Positions 10,426 through 17,918 of a stretch of 18,911 nt of DNA are shown here, piece by piece (within the stretch, counting starts at the first letter, position 1; each line of letters starts with the position of its first letter). A program made the position numbers and the translations under genes. The notes beneath the pieces are model-generated. The model saw only the letters and a program-made list of their open reading frames with translations. It ran no database searches and was not told the DNA's origin. Source of the DNA: Lindgomyces ingoldianus (lineage: Eukaryota > Ascomycota > Dothideomycetes > Pleosporales > Lindgomycetaceae); contig NW_022985173.1 in the NCBI RefSeq assembly GCF_010093535.1, positions 1,312,099-1,331,009 of the forward strand, given 5' to 3'.

Positions 10426-11315
10426 TATCCTTAGCTGCCTAAAAGCGCTGCAATGTCTGCTTAAAAGTTAAACACTAGAGCCTCTAGGGCTAAAACCTAA
10501 CAAAGCAGCTTAGTGTTTTAGTAGAATAAGGCTACTTAAACACTAGCTGCAGGAAGCCTAGCCTCCTAGCTCTTTACAACCTACGCTACCTGCGCTAGGT
10601 TCTAAGTAAACTTTAAAATAGCTTTAAAAGCCCCCTTTTTATCCTTTTTACTTCCTCTATTTTAGGCTGCCGCCTATAGCTTAAAATAGCCTTAAAGGAC
10701 TAGAAATTCCTTTTTATAATATAAAAGAACTTACATGTGTGTTAGTAAACTATACTTTAGCAGTATTAAACTATATTTATATAGAGTTGCATTTTTTATT
10801 ATGTAAAGTGTAATATTTACATTTCTTTAATTTAAAGAACTAATAAAAAAACTTAACCTAAAGGCTGTAGGTAAGGGCGTAGGCAGCTTAAAAGCAGATA
10901 ACTTAAAACGCCTCTAAAGAGGCTCTAGAAGGGGGGCAGAGCAGCATAGTAAATTTCTTTAATGCTATAATTAGTTAGCAGACTAAGCTATAGAATGTTA
11001 GGTGCACAACAATACTTATAAAGTAAAGATTTAAATAATAGCTAAAGAAGAAACTAACAACATTAACTAGACTATATAGGTAAGATAAGTAAACACTTAT
11101 TGCTATAAATAATAAATTTACTATATTAATAATAACTACACTACTAGTTACTACTAAACAAAAACATTATAATAAAGGCATTATATTAGTATTAGGTTTT
11201 TAGTCTATTTCTTAGTAATAGGAAATTTTAGTTAAGATAGTTATGCTTGTTGTATCTTATCTAAATTAGTTTTTAAAGTAGTTTTAAATATGTTCTACAC
11301 ATTACAAATAGGGAC
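10426..11315. other. Unassigned RIP-degraded trailer of the outer element
   Basis: No recognisable gene. The pol register (0 mod 3) stays interrupted only by TAA/TAG until about 10700, but I recognise no domain in it. A purine run AAGGGGGG at 10929-10936 resembles a polypurine tract, and what follows to 11315 might then be a 3' LTR cut by the Fot1-like insertion. There is no second LTR copy in the window to confirm this. Confidence 0.4.
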
Positions 11316-11317
11316 TA
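11316..11317 (+). repeat. TA target duplication, left, Fot1-like copy 1
   Basis: TA directly precedes the left inverted repeat and recurs directly after the right one at 13184-13185. Tc1/mariner superfamily elements, including Fot1/Pogo, insert at and duplicate TA. Confidence 0.85.
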
Positions 11318-11378
11318 ACGTACTTCATGGGCGAGTCGCTCACACACCCGAGTCGCTCACTTTTGCCAAGACCCCACC
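11318..11378 (+). repeat. Left terminal inverted repeat, Fot1-like copy 1
   Basis: 61 bp that match the reverse complement of 13123-13183 with two transition differences. It is GC-richer than its surroundings. Inside lie two direct copies of CGAGTCGCTCAC at 11332-11343 and 11349-11360, 17 bp apart; such iterated motifs are typical transposase binding sites. Confidence 0.92.
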
Positions 11379-11446
11379 CTAACGAACTCTATTATGGCCC
11401 ATAACAACCCGCTCTGGCACTATATAGTACAGTACAGCCTAGAATA

Positions 11447-13095
11447 TTATTTAGATACTACTTCTGCTTCTTGCTTACACGTTTGGGCGTTATGCCTAGT
11501 CTAATTGCACTGTCTGCAGCGCCTTTAGGATAGCTTACCTACTTTAGCTTGCACCTGCTTCTTTGCCTTCTTCCTGTCACTACGCGCTCTAAACTCCTTT
11601 AGAGCTGTTAAGCGCAGGCCTTTTTAAATTATTAAGGTCCTTTTTACTTTAATCTGCTTTCTTTTATGCAATTTATGTTATGTGGCAGCCTTATTAGCTG
11701 CTTAAAGCTTAGTAATTTCCTGTTGCGCTAACACTAGCTTATGCGTAATTATTGCTGCCCCTTTTAAAACCTTTTTAAACACCTTAACTATAGAAGTTAG
11801 TAAACTATTTGTATGCTTTTAAATCCTTATTTTTATAAGCATTAATTACAACCTAAGTTCTAGGGTATTGCTTAAGGTTTACAACTACTAGGGCTTATTA
11901 TATACAGGTAGTAGTAGTAATAGAGTGCGCAACTTTACATTAAGGCCTATTATAACCTGTTGTAGGTTAAAAGGAACTAATCTAGCGCCTTAGAACCCTT
12001 CTTAGATATTACTAGAAGTAATTATAGCATTATAGGCTGCTTTAAAGCATAGCAGGAACTCTATTTTTATAATATAGGTGATCTAGTTGCGCATAAGGTT
12101 TTTAGCTTAGCGCTTATACGCCTTCTTTAAAGGAGCAAAATAACCTACATTAAGTAGCTGTAAGAGGTGTGATAAGTAAGAAAGCATGTAGATAGTAATA
12201 ATCTTGTTATCTTTATAGTATTACTAGAAATAAAGTAAGTTGTGGCTTTTATAGCTGTTAATAACTAGCAGACAGTGGCTGCTAACAGTACACTTCTTTG
12301 TATGCGCGTTAAAGTGCTTTAACTAGTCTAGACTAAGCTAATTAGTAGTCTAGCTGCGCTTAGAGATTGCAATAACTTAATCCTAGGGTAGATTTTCCTC
12401 TTTGTACTAGTTTAAAAGGTGGTTGCCACCCTAAAAGATAATAAAGGGCAGAATAGCCCACCCTTTAGCATTAATGCCCTAGATGGCTGTTGTCCACTCC
12501 TAGTTGCCTAGCTAGACTGCTTTTAGCTGTTCTTGTCTCTCTAAACCTGTAACAACTGCTCTAGTAGATATCTAGCCTATTATAAACCCTGTCTTGTTAA
12601 AGTTGTACGTGTTGTTATCCTAGATGCTATACTTAGCTTTAATATTCTCTATAAGGTTAAACTAGCCTTAAATTACTGTAGGATCCTTGTAGAGGGCTCT
12701 TTTATAGTTATACTTGCGCTTAAACTTTACTTTAAGCTCTAGGTAACACTTAACAAACATATTAGGCTAGTTTATGCTAACATAGCCTATATTATGCTTA
12801 GCGCGTAAAGAATTAGCTATATTAGCTATAGCTGCTAGCTAGGGGGGAAATCCTTGCGCATCTAGCTTAAGTATGTGCTAAACAATTACCTGCTCCTTGT
12901 TATTGTCTAGCTTCTATAAGTTAGCTGTACAATTAGCTTAGGAAGGTTGTCTAGCGCGTTAGTTGCTTATTGTCTTTTAAGGGACCCTGTAGATAGCTGC
13001 AGCGCGTTAGTTAGAGAGTGTTGCGTTTTGTTTAAAAGCCTAGAGCGTAAGCTGCATCTAATGTTCCTTTAACGCGTTTAAGTAGTGTTGTTAGG
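11447..13095 (-). pseudogene. Fot1/Pogo-like transposase with C-terminal zinc knuckle, RIP-inactivated
   Basis: One register runs about 549 codons with only TAA/TAG stops. N-terminal third: the CENP-B/Tc5-type DNA-binding region, recognisable around IANIANSLRAKHN and FKRKYNYKRAL (about 12680-12850). DDE core: YNFNKTGF (about 12600), where Y-N-x-D-E-T-G-F is usual; INSYKSHN (about 12250), where D-G-H-x-S-H is usual; and LLQLLNVGYFAPLKKAY (about 12120-12170), where L-D-V-G is usual. All three catalytic Asp are Asn. The C-terminus is basic and ends in a CX2CX4HX4C zinc knuckle (11477-11518), read as CRQCN, then H, then C. The enzyme would cut and paste the element via its inverted repeats; this copy is dead. 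The N-terminal start is approximate. Confidence 0.88.
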
Positions 13096-13122
13096 AATGC
13101 ATTAGTGTAGGAAGAGTAGTGT

Positions 13123-13183
13123 GGTGGGGTCTTAGCAAAAGTGAGCGACTCAGGTGTGTGAGCGACTCGCCCATGAAGTACGT
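13123..13183 (-). repeat. Right terminal inverted repeat, Fot1-like copy 1
   Basis: Reverse complement of 11318-11378 apart from two transitions. It lies upstream of the transposase start. It carries the same pair of 12-bp direct motifs, one of them with a C-to-T change (TGAGTCGCTCAC). TA follows at 13184-13185. Confidence 0.92.
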
Positions 13184-13185
13184 TA

Positions 13186-13394
13186 TTAGCTTATAAAGGA
13201 AGGGGTAGTGTAATAATTCTATAAATTGTTCTATCTTAGGTTGCTTAGATCCTATCTAAAGGGTCCCTGTATTAGCCCTGACTATGACTTAACCTAGCCC
13301 CCTACAGTTACCCCTATTCTCTTATGTATTTAGTTGCACCTTGCCCCTGTAGCTAGCTTAGTAGTTTTCTAATATCCTTTTGTACAAGGCCTAT
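13186..13394. other. Unassigned stretch right of Fot1-like copy 1
   Basis: About 210 bp of moderately AT-rich DNA with several C runs (near 13310-13350). No repeat, gene or element end is recognisable. The - strand register of the Copia-like remnant stays free of TGA across much of it, but I recognise no domain. It may be the continuation of whatever the Fot1-like element inserted into. Confidence 0.4.
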
Positions 13395-13500
13395 AGGTGT
13401 CAATGGCATTCCCAGGTTCAGAGTCCCCACGCACTCCCATATGCCTCTGAGTGGATTCCCACCGCATTCGGACCCATTGTCTTGCCTGCGCCGTTACATA
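13395..13500. other. GC-richer, largely un-mutated island
   Basis: About 105 bp that keep many CpA, TpG and CpG sites, sharply set off from RIP-degraded flanks. Outer words CAATGG (13401-13406) and CCATTG (13474-13479) are inverted. On the - strand the register of the adjoining Copia-like gag passes through it with no stop at all. It matches no part of a Copia polyprotein I recognise. A T-loop-like GGTTCAGAGTCC at about 13415 prompted a tRNA check, which failed. Confidence 0.6.
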
Positions 13501-13507
13501 CATAGTG

Positions 13508-14520
13508 TAGATAGGCAGTAGAGGTAAGATAGTTAATAGCTTCTTTAGTATTTTTACTTTTTTATTTTATTTTTTTTGTATTATGCAAATTTTTTTTTTC
13601 TTAAAGTAACCTTTAAAGTCTTAGATGTATTAGGTAATAGCTTTATATAATAAAGTCTTATTATAAAAATTTTTATATAAGGTAATATACTAGTTCTTTA
13701 CTTATGTATAGTTATTATAAAAGTAGTTTAATAACTAACATCTTTTTTTATAGTAGATAAAGCACTTCTTTGTCTATATGCAGTTGTCTCTAGATTATAG
13801 CCTAAACCTAGATAGAGATTTTCTATGTTGTTTTTTTTTGCGCAGAGGGAAGCTTTTTTCTTATTATATAGACTTTTGTTATGCAGAGTTATATTAGCAG
13901 TTTATATAGTATACATTAGGCAGTTCTTAGAGGTATTAGTTTACTTTTTAGTCTATAGTAACTTAAAGTAATACCTATAAGTTACTAAATAAGGCTTTGT
14001 ATAAAGGCTTAATAGTAAACATAGTATGTTCTAGTTTTAGTTATTCTTAATAAGCTTATATAATAGCAGTGTGCAGTAAAACGTCTCTTTAGAATTTTAT
14101 TTTTAGTGCTTTTTATATAAGTGTAAGCTTGTTAATTATTATTTTAAAAACTTTATATAAACGTTTATTAAAGTTTTTTTATTAGTATTATATAAAAGTT
14201 ATTATTATCTAGTTTATCTAGTACTAGCTATAGTTTACATTAGTGTTAAAGTAACTGCTTAAAGTGTTATATAAATGCTTCTAGTTATGTCTAGAGCCTA
14301 TGTTATACATATAGTACATATTTACCTAACCTTTTAAGATATCTAGAAAGATGTCTGTGTACTAAGTTTCTTAAATATCTAGCTATTAACATAAATTAAT
14401 AAAGATTTTTATTTTATTTATAAAAATGTTGTATAGTTAACCTATATAGTTGTTATCTTTTTTTTATACTTTTTTAAAATTATATAATTTTATCTGCTAA
14501 GAGTTTTTCTTTAGCAGTTT
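13508..14520 (-). pseudogene. Copia-type gag remnant
   Basis: A - strand register (first codon base at positions equal to 0 mod 3) reads about 1 kb with only TAA/TAG stops. Its peptide follows the plan I associate with fungal Ty1/Copia gag: MYYMYNIGSRH near 14290-14319, LYKVFKIIINKLTLI near 14115-14160, LEHTMFTIKPLYKALF near 13990-14035, then a cysteine segment at 13715-13764. There CFIYYKKRC is followed by a stop in place of Trp, where CFxCxxxxCW is expected. After it come YI-stop-DFKGYF and KILKKLLTIL. No pol follows: the register runs into the island at 13500, so the element looks truncated. Its 5' LTR would lie above 14520, but no pair is visible. The family is inferred from remembered gag patterns, not from an alignment. 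Confidence 0.62.
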
Positions 14521-15273
14521 CCCTTTAGAGTAGAAGTTTATACAGGTTGTAATGTAGTATAGATTGTGCAGGTAGTATTAGTAGTGCATACACTACTGCA
14601 GGCAGTAGTGTGTACAATTAAGGGTGTAGAGCAGGCGTTAGGTAGGGTAGCATGTATTGTTTATATAGTAATTAGTGTAGTGCTAGCTAAAGTGTAAGAG
14701 CAGGTAATGCTAGTATGTTTAGTATTAATAGTAGCATTATGTTTAGTCTGCTTCTATGTAGAGCCTTATATAGTAATAAAAGTTATATATAAAGCTTTTT
14801 TAGTGTAATTACCTTTTTTTATGCTATATTATATAGCTTCTAGGCTTAAGTACTTTTAGTGCTTAGCTATAGTGTAATTTTTTTATTCTTTAGCACTTAT
14901 ATAAGCTTCTTTTTAAATGTGCAGCTAAGTGCTAAGAAGTCTTATAGTGTTTATTTTTTAAAATCTTTTATATATAAACTTAGAAAAGTAGCGCCCTTTT
15001 AAGTTGTTATATGTAAATTAGTAATTATATAACTTATATATAATTAAGTTTATAAGCTTATTAAAGCTTTTAACTTGTTAATCTTATTATTCTAGTACTT
15101 TAGGCTAGTTTTATTTTATAGTGTTACCTCTAATATTTCTATGTCCTTTATAAGTTATTTATATAATAAGATTTATTCTTTATTCTTTTTATTATTATAT
15201 AAAGTTATTAGTTACTAATAAGATTTTATTATAATAGTATAGTTAATTACTTTTTTAGTAGATTACGCAGGTA
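14521..15273. other. RIP-degraded AT-rich stretch, no gene recognised
   Basis: In the Copia-like register stops become more frequent above about 14640, so gag probably begins near 14520-14640 and this stretch may hold its leader or LTR. A near-perfect palindrome, ACACTACTGC (14590-14599) with GCAGTAGTGT (14602-14611), is the only clear structure. Long T runs and repeated TTATATAA words are typical of the degraded background. Confidence 0.45.
14590..14611. repeat. Near-perfect palindrome, 10-bp arms, 2-nt spacer
   Basis: Arms at 14590-14599 and 14602-14611 are exact reverse complements, with AG between. It is GC-richer than the surrounding DNA and sits just upstream of the presumed start of the Copia-like gag. 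Confidence 0.55.
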
Positions 15274-15513
15274 CTGCTGTTATTTAGCTGCTAAGTTGTA
15301 CAGCTTTAATAGCTTTAGTGTGCGCCTTACACTATTTCCTTTTTACTTTATATAGTAGCAGAGCTTGCTGTATAATGTAAAGAATTAATCTGCTATTATC
15401 TAGCTGCTAGGTTATACAGCTTTAGTAGCTTTAGTGTGCGTCTTACACTATCTCCTTCTTACTTTGTACAGTAGCAGAGCTTACTATATAATGTAAAGAA
15501 TTAATCTGCTATC
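15274..15513 (+). repeat. Tandem duplication, two 116-bp units
   Basis: Units at 15274-15389 and 15390-15505 align without gaps and differ by transitions only where I compared them. The first bases of a third unit (CTGCTAT) follow at 15506-15512. Each unit holds the short inverted words TAGTGT and ACACTA around a 7-base spacer. No coding role is evident. Confidence 0.9.
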
Positions 15514-15514
15514 C

Positions 15515-15638
15515 TAAAAAATAGGTAACTAAATAAAGTACCTTATAAAGTGTAAGTGCTCTGTTATTACTCTTTTTAAAAAATAAGTAATAAAATAAAG
15601 TACCTTATAAAGTGTAGGTACTTTGTTATTACTTTTAC
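15515..15638 (+). repeat. Tandem duplication, two 62-bp units
   Basis: Units at 15515-15576 and 15577-15638 are directly adjacent and differ at few sites, mostly transitions. Unit 2 contains an exact 9-bp hairpin (AAAGTACCT at 15597-15605 with 15616-15624). Unit 1 has the same arms weakened by G/A and C/T changes. Confidence 0.88.
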
Positions 15639-16118
15639 TAATTTATAGTTAATTAAATTAACTACTAATTAGTGTTAAATAGGCTCTAATAGCTAGCTGC
15701 TTATAGTATAAGCACTTAAGTAGTAAAAGTAAGAGTAGTGTACAGTGTGCACAGCGTATAAGGTAGGTAAAGTAAGAGTAATATGTTTCTAGTTTTATTA
15801 CTCTTATCTTTCCTTTATATAAAGGAAAAGAGGGATATCTAGATGTTTGTGCACAGAGGTTCACGCACAAGCATTATGTGACATAGATACGTGGTCCTGC
15901 TTGTGCGCGATCGCTTGTATCTAGATTGTAACGCTGCTGCTGCGTACAGACAATAATAGACTTTGTTATAATTTATGCTAAAGTTATCTTTTTTTAACAC
16001 TTAAAAGGCTGTGTATCTGTTTATCTACTCTATTAGCTATAATTTTAAGTTACTAATAATCTTTTATTATGCAGTTATCTACTAAGTAGTTAATACTTTC
16101 TACTTTGTAGTAATATAG
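15639..16118. other. AT-rich stretch with a partly spared segment, no gene recognised
   Basis: No coding remnant is recognised on either strand. About 15840-15950 is GC-richer and keeps CpG and CpA sites. It contains a 10-bp inverted repeat, CGCACAAGCA (15864-15873) with TGCTTGTGCG (15898-15907), separated by 24 bases. That could be the end of a small element or a partly spared unique segment. A 70-codon open frame across 15658-15870 on the - strand is Leu- and Tyr-rich without a motif and is probably chance. Confidence 0.45.
15864..15907. repeat. Inverted repeat, 10-bp arms, 24-base loop
   Basis: CGCACAAGCA at 15864-15873 and its exact reverse complement at 15898-15907. It lies in a locally GC-rich, CpG-containing patch, unlike the flanks. 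Confidence 0.6.
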
Positions 16119-16166
16119 AAGCTAATTATTCTACTAATTAGCTTTCTACTAAAAATAGTAGAAAGC
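16119..16166. repeat. Two overlapping hairpins
   Basis: Hairpin A pairs AAGCTAATTA (16119-16128) with TAATTAGCTT (16135-16144). Hairpin B pairs GCTTTCTACTA (16141-16151) with TAGTAGAAAGC (16156-16166) around AAAA. The arms share GCTT at 16141-16144, so a single strand can form only one fully. No gene is near enough to suggest attenuation. Confidence 0.6.
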
Positions 16167-16303
16167 GCAGTTAGAAGCATTTTTGCATTTAGTCTAGAGT
16201 TTCTTTTTATAGGGTGGACCTGTGCTGCAGTGCTAACAGTTTAGTATTTTACATGTTATTACTAATTCTATTAGAGTGTCTATAAATCTATTACTTTTTT
16301 ATA

Positions 16304-16353
16304 CACCTATTAGCTACTAGCTAGCTTAGTGCTTAGTTAGCTAGTGTTAGGTG
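16304..16353. repeat. Imperfect long hairpin
   Basis: CACCTA (16304-16309) pairs with TAGGTG (16348-16353), and inside it 16316-16326 pairs with 16335-16345 with one mismatch. Uneven internal loops separate the two stems. It lies just beyond the end of the zinc-knuckle remnant and could mark an element end; this is not established. Confidence 0.45.
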
Positions 16354-16429
16354 CAGTACTTATTTATATAGAGATACTAAGTGTATAGGCATTACTTAAG
16401 ATTAGTGCAGATAGAAATAGGTTGTACTT

Positions 16430-16900
16430 AGGCCTATTAGGGGTATTCTTTTATTTAGATTATCTGTAGGGGATAATCCTTATATTTATAATAGTAGGCG
16501 TTATGCCTTCTGCTTCTACATAGGATACAGTATCTATAGATTTGTTGTAGCTCTAGCTCTTTTCTTATTACTGCTAGTGCTAGGGGTAGTGTGTCTAGTT
16601 ATTCTTCTAATAAAGCTAGGGTTTATAAAAGCGTTAGGTGCTAGTTAGAGCTCTTTCTTTTTACTAAAATTTTCTTAAAGAATTTTTATTACTTTTTTTT
16701 ATTTAAGATGTTGTAGTAGACTATAGCAATTTTTTTTATAACTTTATAAGTGTTATAGTTATTATTAAGGATTACTTTATAAAGTCCTATTTTATAGAGG
16801 TTATAATTATAGAATTCTTTACATTTCTAGTAGTTTTTTTACTTAAACTGTTGCTTAAGTTTCTTTAGTAAGATTCCTAATCTACTTGTTAGATATGCGC
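16430..16900 (-). pseudogene. Unidentified transposon-type protein remnant with CCHC zinc knuckle
   Basis: A - strand register reads from about 16900 down to about 16430 with only TAA/TAG stops. The peptide starts RLGILLKKLKQQFK. It is Lys- and Tyr-rich in the middle, has LALLEE and ELELQQIYRY toward the end, and then shows CX2CX4HX4C at 16488-16529 (CILCRSRRHNAYYY). The last Cys is Tyr (TAT), again a transition. Zinc knuckles of this kind occur at the ends of gag proteins and of some fungal transposases. I cannot assign the family. Upstream (above 16900) the same register runs into an un-mutated island with a minisatellite, so the N-terminus is missing or displaced. Confidence 0.5.
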
Positions 16901-16970
16901 ACCTACTGTCAAGACAGAAGGAACGTTTGACGAAAGCTGCTACACAGTACGAGCAATAAGCTCGAACAGT

Positions 16971-17069
16971 ATGTTGCTGCAAATTGCTGCATGTTGCAGC
17001 ATTTTGCAGCATTTTGCAGCATTTTGCAGCATTTTGCAGCATGTTGCAGCATTTTGCAGCATGTTGCAA
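16971..17069 (+). repeat. 10-bp minisatellite, about 10 units
   Basis: Units in order: ATGTTGCTGC, AAATTGCTGC, ATGTTGCAGC, ATTTTGCAGC four times, ATGTTGCAGC, ATTTTGCAGC, then a partial ATGTTGCAA. The third-base changes are G/T, not RIP transitions. Because 10 is not a multiple of 3, every register on the - strand gives a 10-residue repeat rich in Cys, Met, Gln and Ala, which explains the overlapping open frames. Confidence 0.95.
16976..17010. repeat. Inverted head of the minisatellite, 16-bp arms
   Basis: 16976-16991 pairs with 16995-17010 at 15 of 16 positions around a TGT loop. The first two repeat units (GCTGC) are therefore the complement of the rest (GCAGC). Confidence 0.8.
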
Positions 17070-17262
17070 GCTGGTCGCGCATAGGGCAAGTGCGCGAGGG
17101 ACCCGGATCGGCAAAACAAAAAGCCGAGCAACACGAGTAGAGCAGAAAAAGGATCAATAAATCAACACGATCAATACAATCAATCAATCATCCCATACAT
17201 CATATCCAAACCCATCATTCATCTCAGGAAGCCTAGAAACAGTGCTTCAATCTGACACTACT

Positions 17263-17916
17263 TTGTTTAAAAAGATATTATTTTTTTTTATGTTTTTAAC
17301 ATAGTTAGCTACTTACGTTAGGTGCTGCTATCTTTTAAAAACTATAGCTTATTTAATAGCCCTAGAGATACTATCTCCCTGTTAGACCTCTACCTTTTAA
17401 TAGTCTACTAGACAGTTAAAGGATTTGTAGTTAGCTCTGCATCTCTAGTAAAGTTATTTATTAAGCCTATTATGTATTTTCTTATGTGTTAGGCCTTTGT
17501 TAATATACATAGCTTTTATAGTTAACCTGCTATTTTTATTTTTTAGTTATTTAAAGTCTAGACATTTTTAATAGAAGTAGCCTACTTTTTTATAGTTAAG
17601 GCATGCCTTCTTTTTAAGCTATTTCTTCTATTTTTTATTTAAAGGTAGCCTTACACTTCTAAAGAGACTGCTCTTTTTCTTAGAAAAGCTATATATATGT
17701 TTAGTGTAGCTAAGGTCTATAGGTTTACTATTAAACTATAGAGTTTCTTTCTTTTTTTAAACTAGTTAGGTTTTAGAGTTGCTGCGCCTGTTTTCTTCTT
17801 CTTATGTTATTTAGCATGTTTTTTATTATAGATAAGTACTTTCTTAACATAATTCTTAAAGATTTTAGGCTTTTTAGTGTAAGCAAATTTATTTTTAATT
17901 ATGTTTAAAAGCTTAT
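17263..17916 (-). pseudogene. RIP-degraded stretch with a possible coding remnant, family unknown
   Basis: On the - strand a register from 17911 down to about 17560 has only scattered TAA/TAG. It is Lys-rich (FAYTKKPKIFKNYVKKVL, later HKKKKTGAATLKPN). I recognise no domain, and coding is uncertain. The register reaches the TA duplication of Fot1-like copy 2, so that element may have inserted inside this gene remnant. From 17263 to about 17560 I see nothing beyond AT-rich background. Confidence 0.35.
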
Positions 17917-17918
17917 TA

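Larger units (their letters stand above)
1..10940 (+). mobile_element. Outer Ty3/Gypsy chromodomain retrotransposon, RIP-degraded, split by a nested element
   Basis: This is the older of two nested Gypsy elements. Its parts are 1-1703 and 7373 onward; everything from 1704 to 7372 is a later insertion plus one target-site copy. The order of recognisable domains (gag-like, protease-like, RT, RNase H, integrase, chromodomain) is that of Ty3/Gypsy chromoviruses. No 5' LTR is visible, so it probably starts left of the window. The right limit is unsure. A purine run at 10929-10936 (AAGGGGGG) could be its polypurine tract, which would place a 3' LTR from about 10940, but with no partner LTR in view I cannot test this. 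The coding part carries many TAA/TAG stops but no frameshift that I found. Confidence 0.8.
11318..13183 (-). mobile_element. Fot1/Pogo-like DNA transposon, copy 1, full-length
   Basis: 1,866 bp bounded by 61-bp inverted repeats and TA duplications, with a single transposase frame on the - strand. Size, TA target and a CENP-B-type DNA-binding plus DDE transposase match the fungal Fot1 branch of Pogo elements. The outermost about 100 bp at each end keep many CpA and TpG sites, while the interior is mutated. A second copy begins at 17919 in the opposite orientation. It is likely nested in the trailer of the outer Gypsy element. Confidence 0.93.
16890..17262. other. Un-mutated, CA-rich unique island
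   Basis: About 370 bp with composition unlike the rest: abundant CpA (for example CCCATACATCATATCC near 17193-17208), TpG and CpG, normal base balance and sharp borders at both sides. It holds a 10-bp minisatellite (16971-17069), a CGAGC/GCTCG hairpin (16950-16964), a CGCGCA/TGCGCG hairpin (17076-17096) and an ATCAAT-rich stretch (about 17153-17190). Open frames on the - strand here follow from the repeat and show no domain. The simplest reading is single-copy host DNA between element insertions, or an insert that arrived after mutation stopped. Confidence 0.7.

Noticed and set aside
13396..13497. Possible tRNA or small RNA gene in the GC-richer island (T-loop-like GGTTCAGAGTCC)
   Set aside because: The words do not fold into a cloverleaf with acceptor, D and anticodon arms on either strand, and a base is inserted in the B-box pattern.
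14821..14940. Inverted words TAGTGCTTAGCT and AGCTAAGTGCTA
   Set aside because: Two mismatches over 12 bases in a low-complexity AT-rich context; too weak to call.
15658..15870. 70-codon open frame on the - strand
   Set aside because: Leu- and Tyr-rich without motif, covers AT-rich background and part of a spared patch, and has no supporting signals. Likely chance.
16971..17069. CRISPR-like array
   Set aside because: Units are 10 bp and directly adjacent with no unique spacers. It is a minisatellite in a eukaryotic transposon landscape.
16839..17187. Three overlapping - strand open frames of 64-92 codons with Cys-rich repeats
   Set aside because: The repeats come from a 10-bp minisatellite read in all three registers. 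No signal peptide or domain. Only the end of one of them (below 16900) joins a plausible protein remnant.
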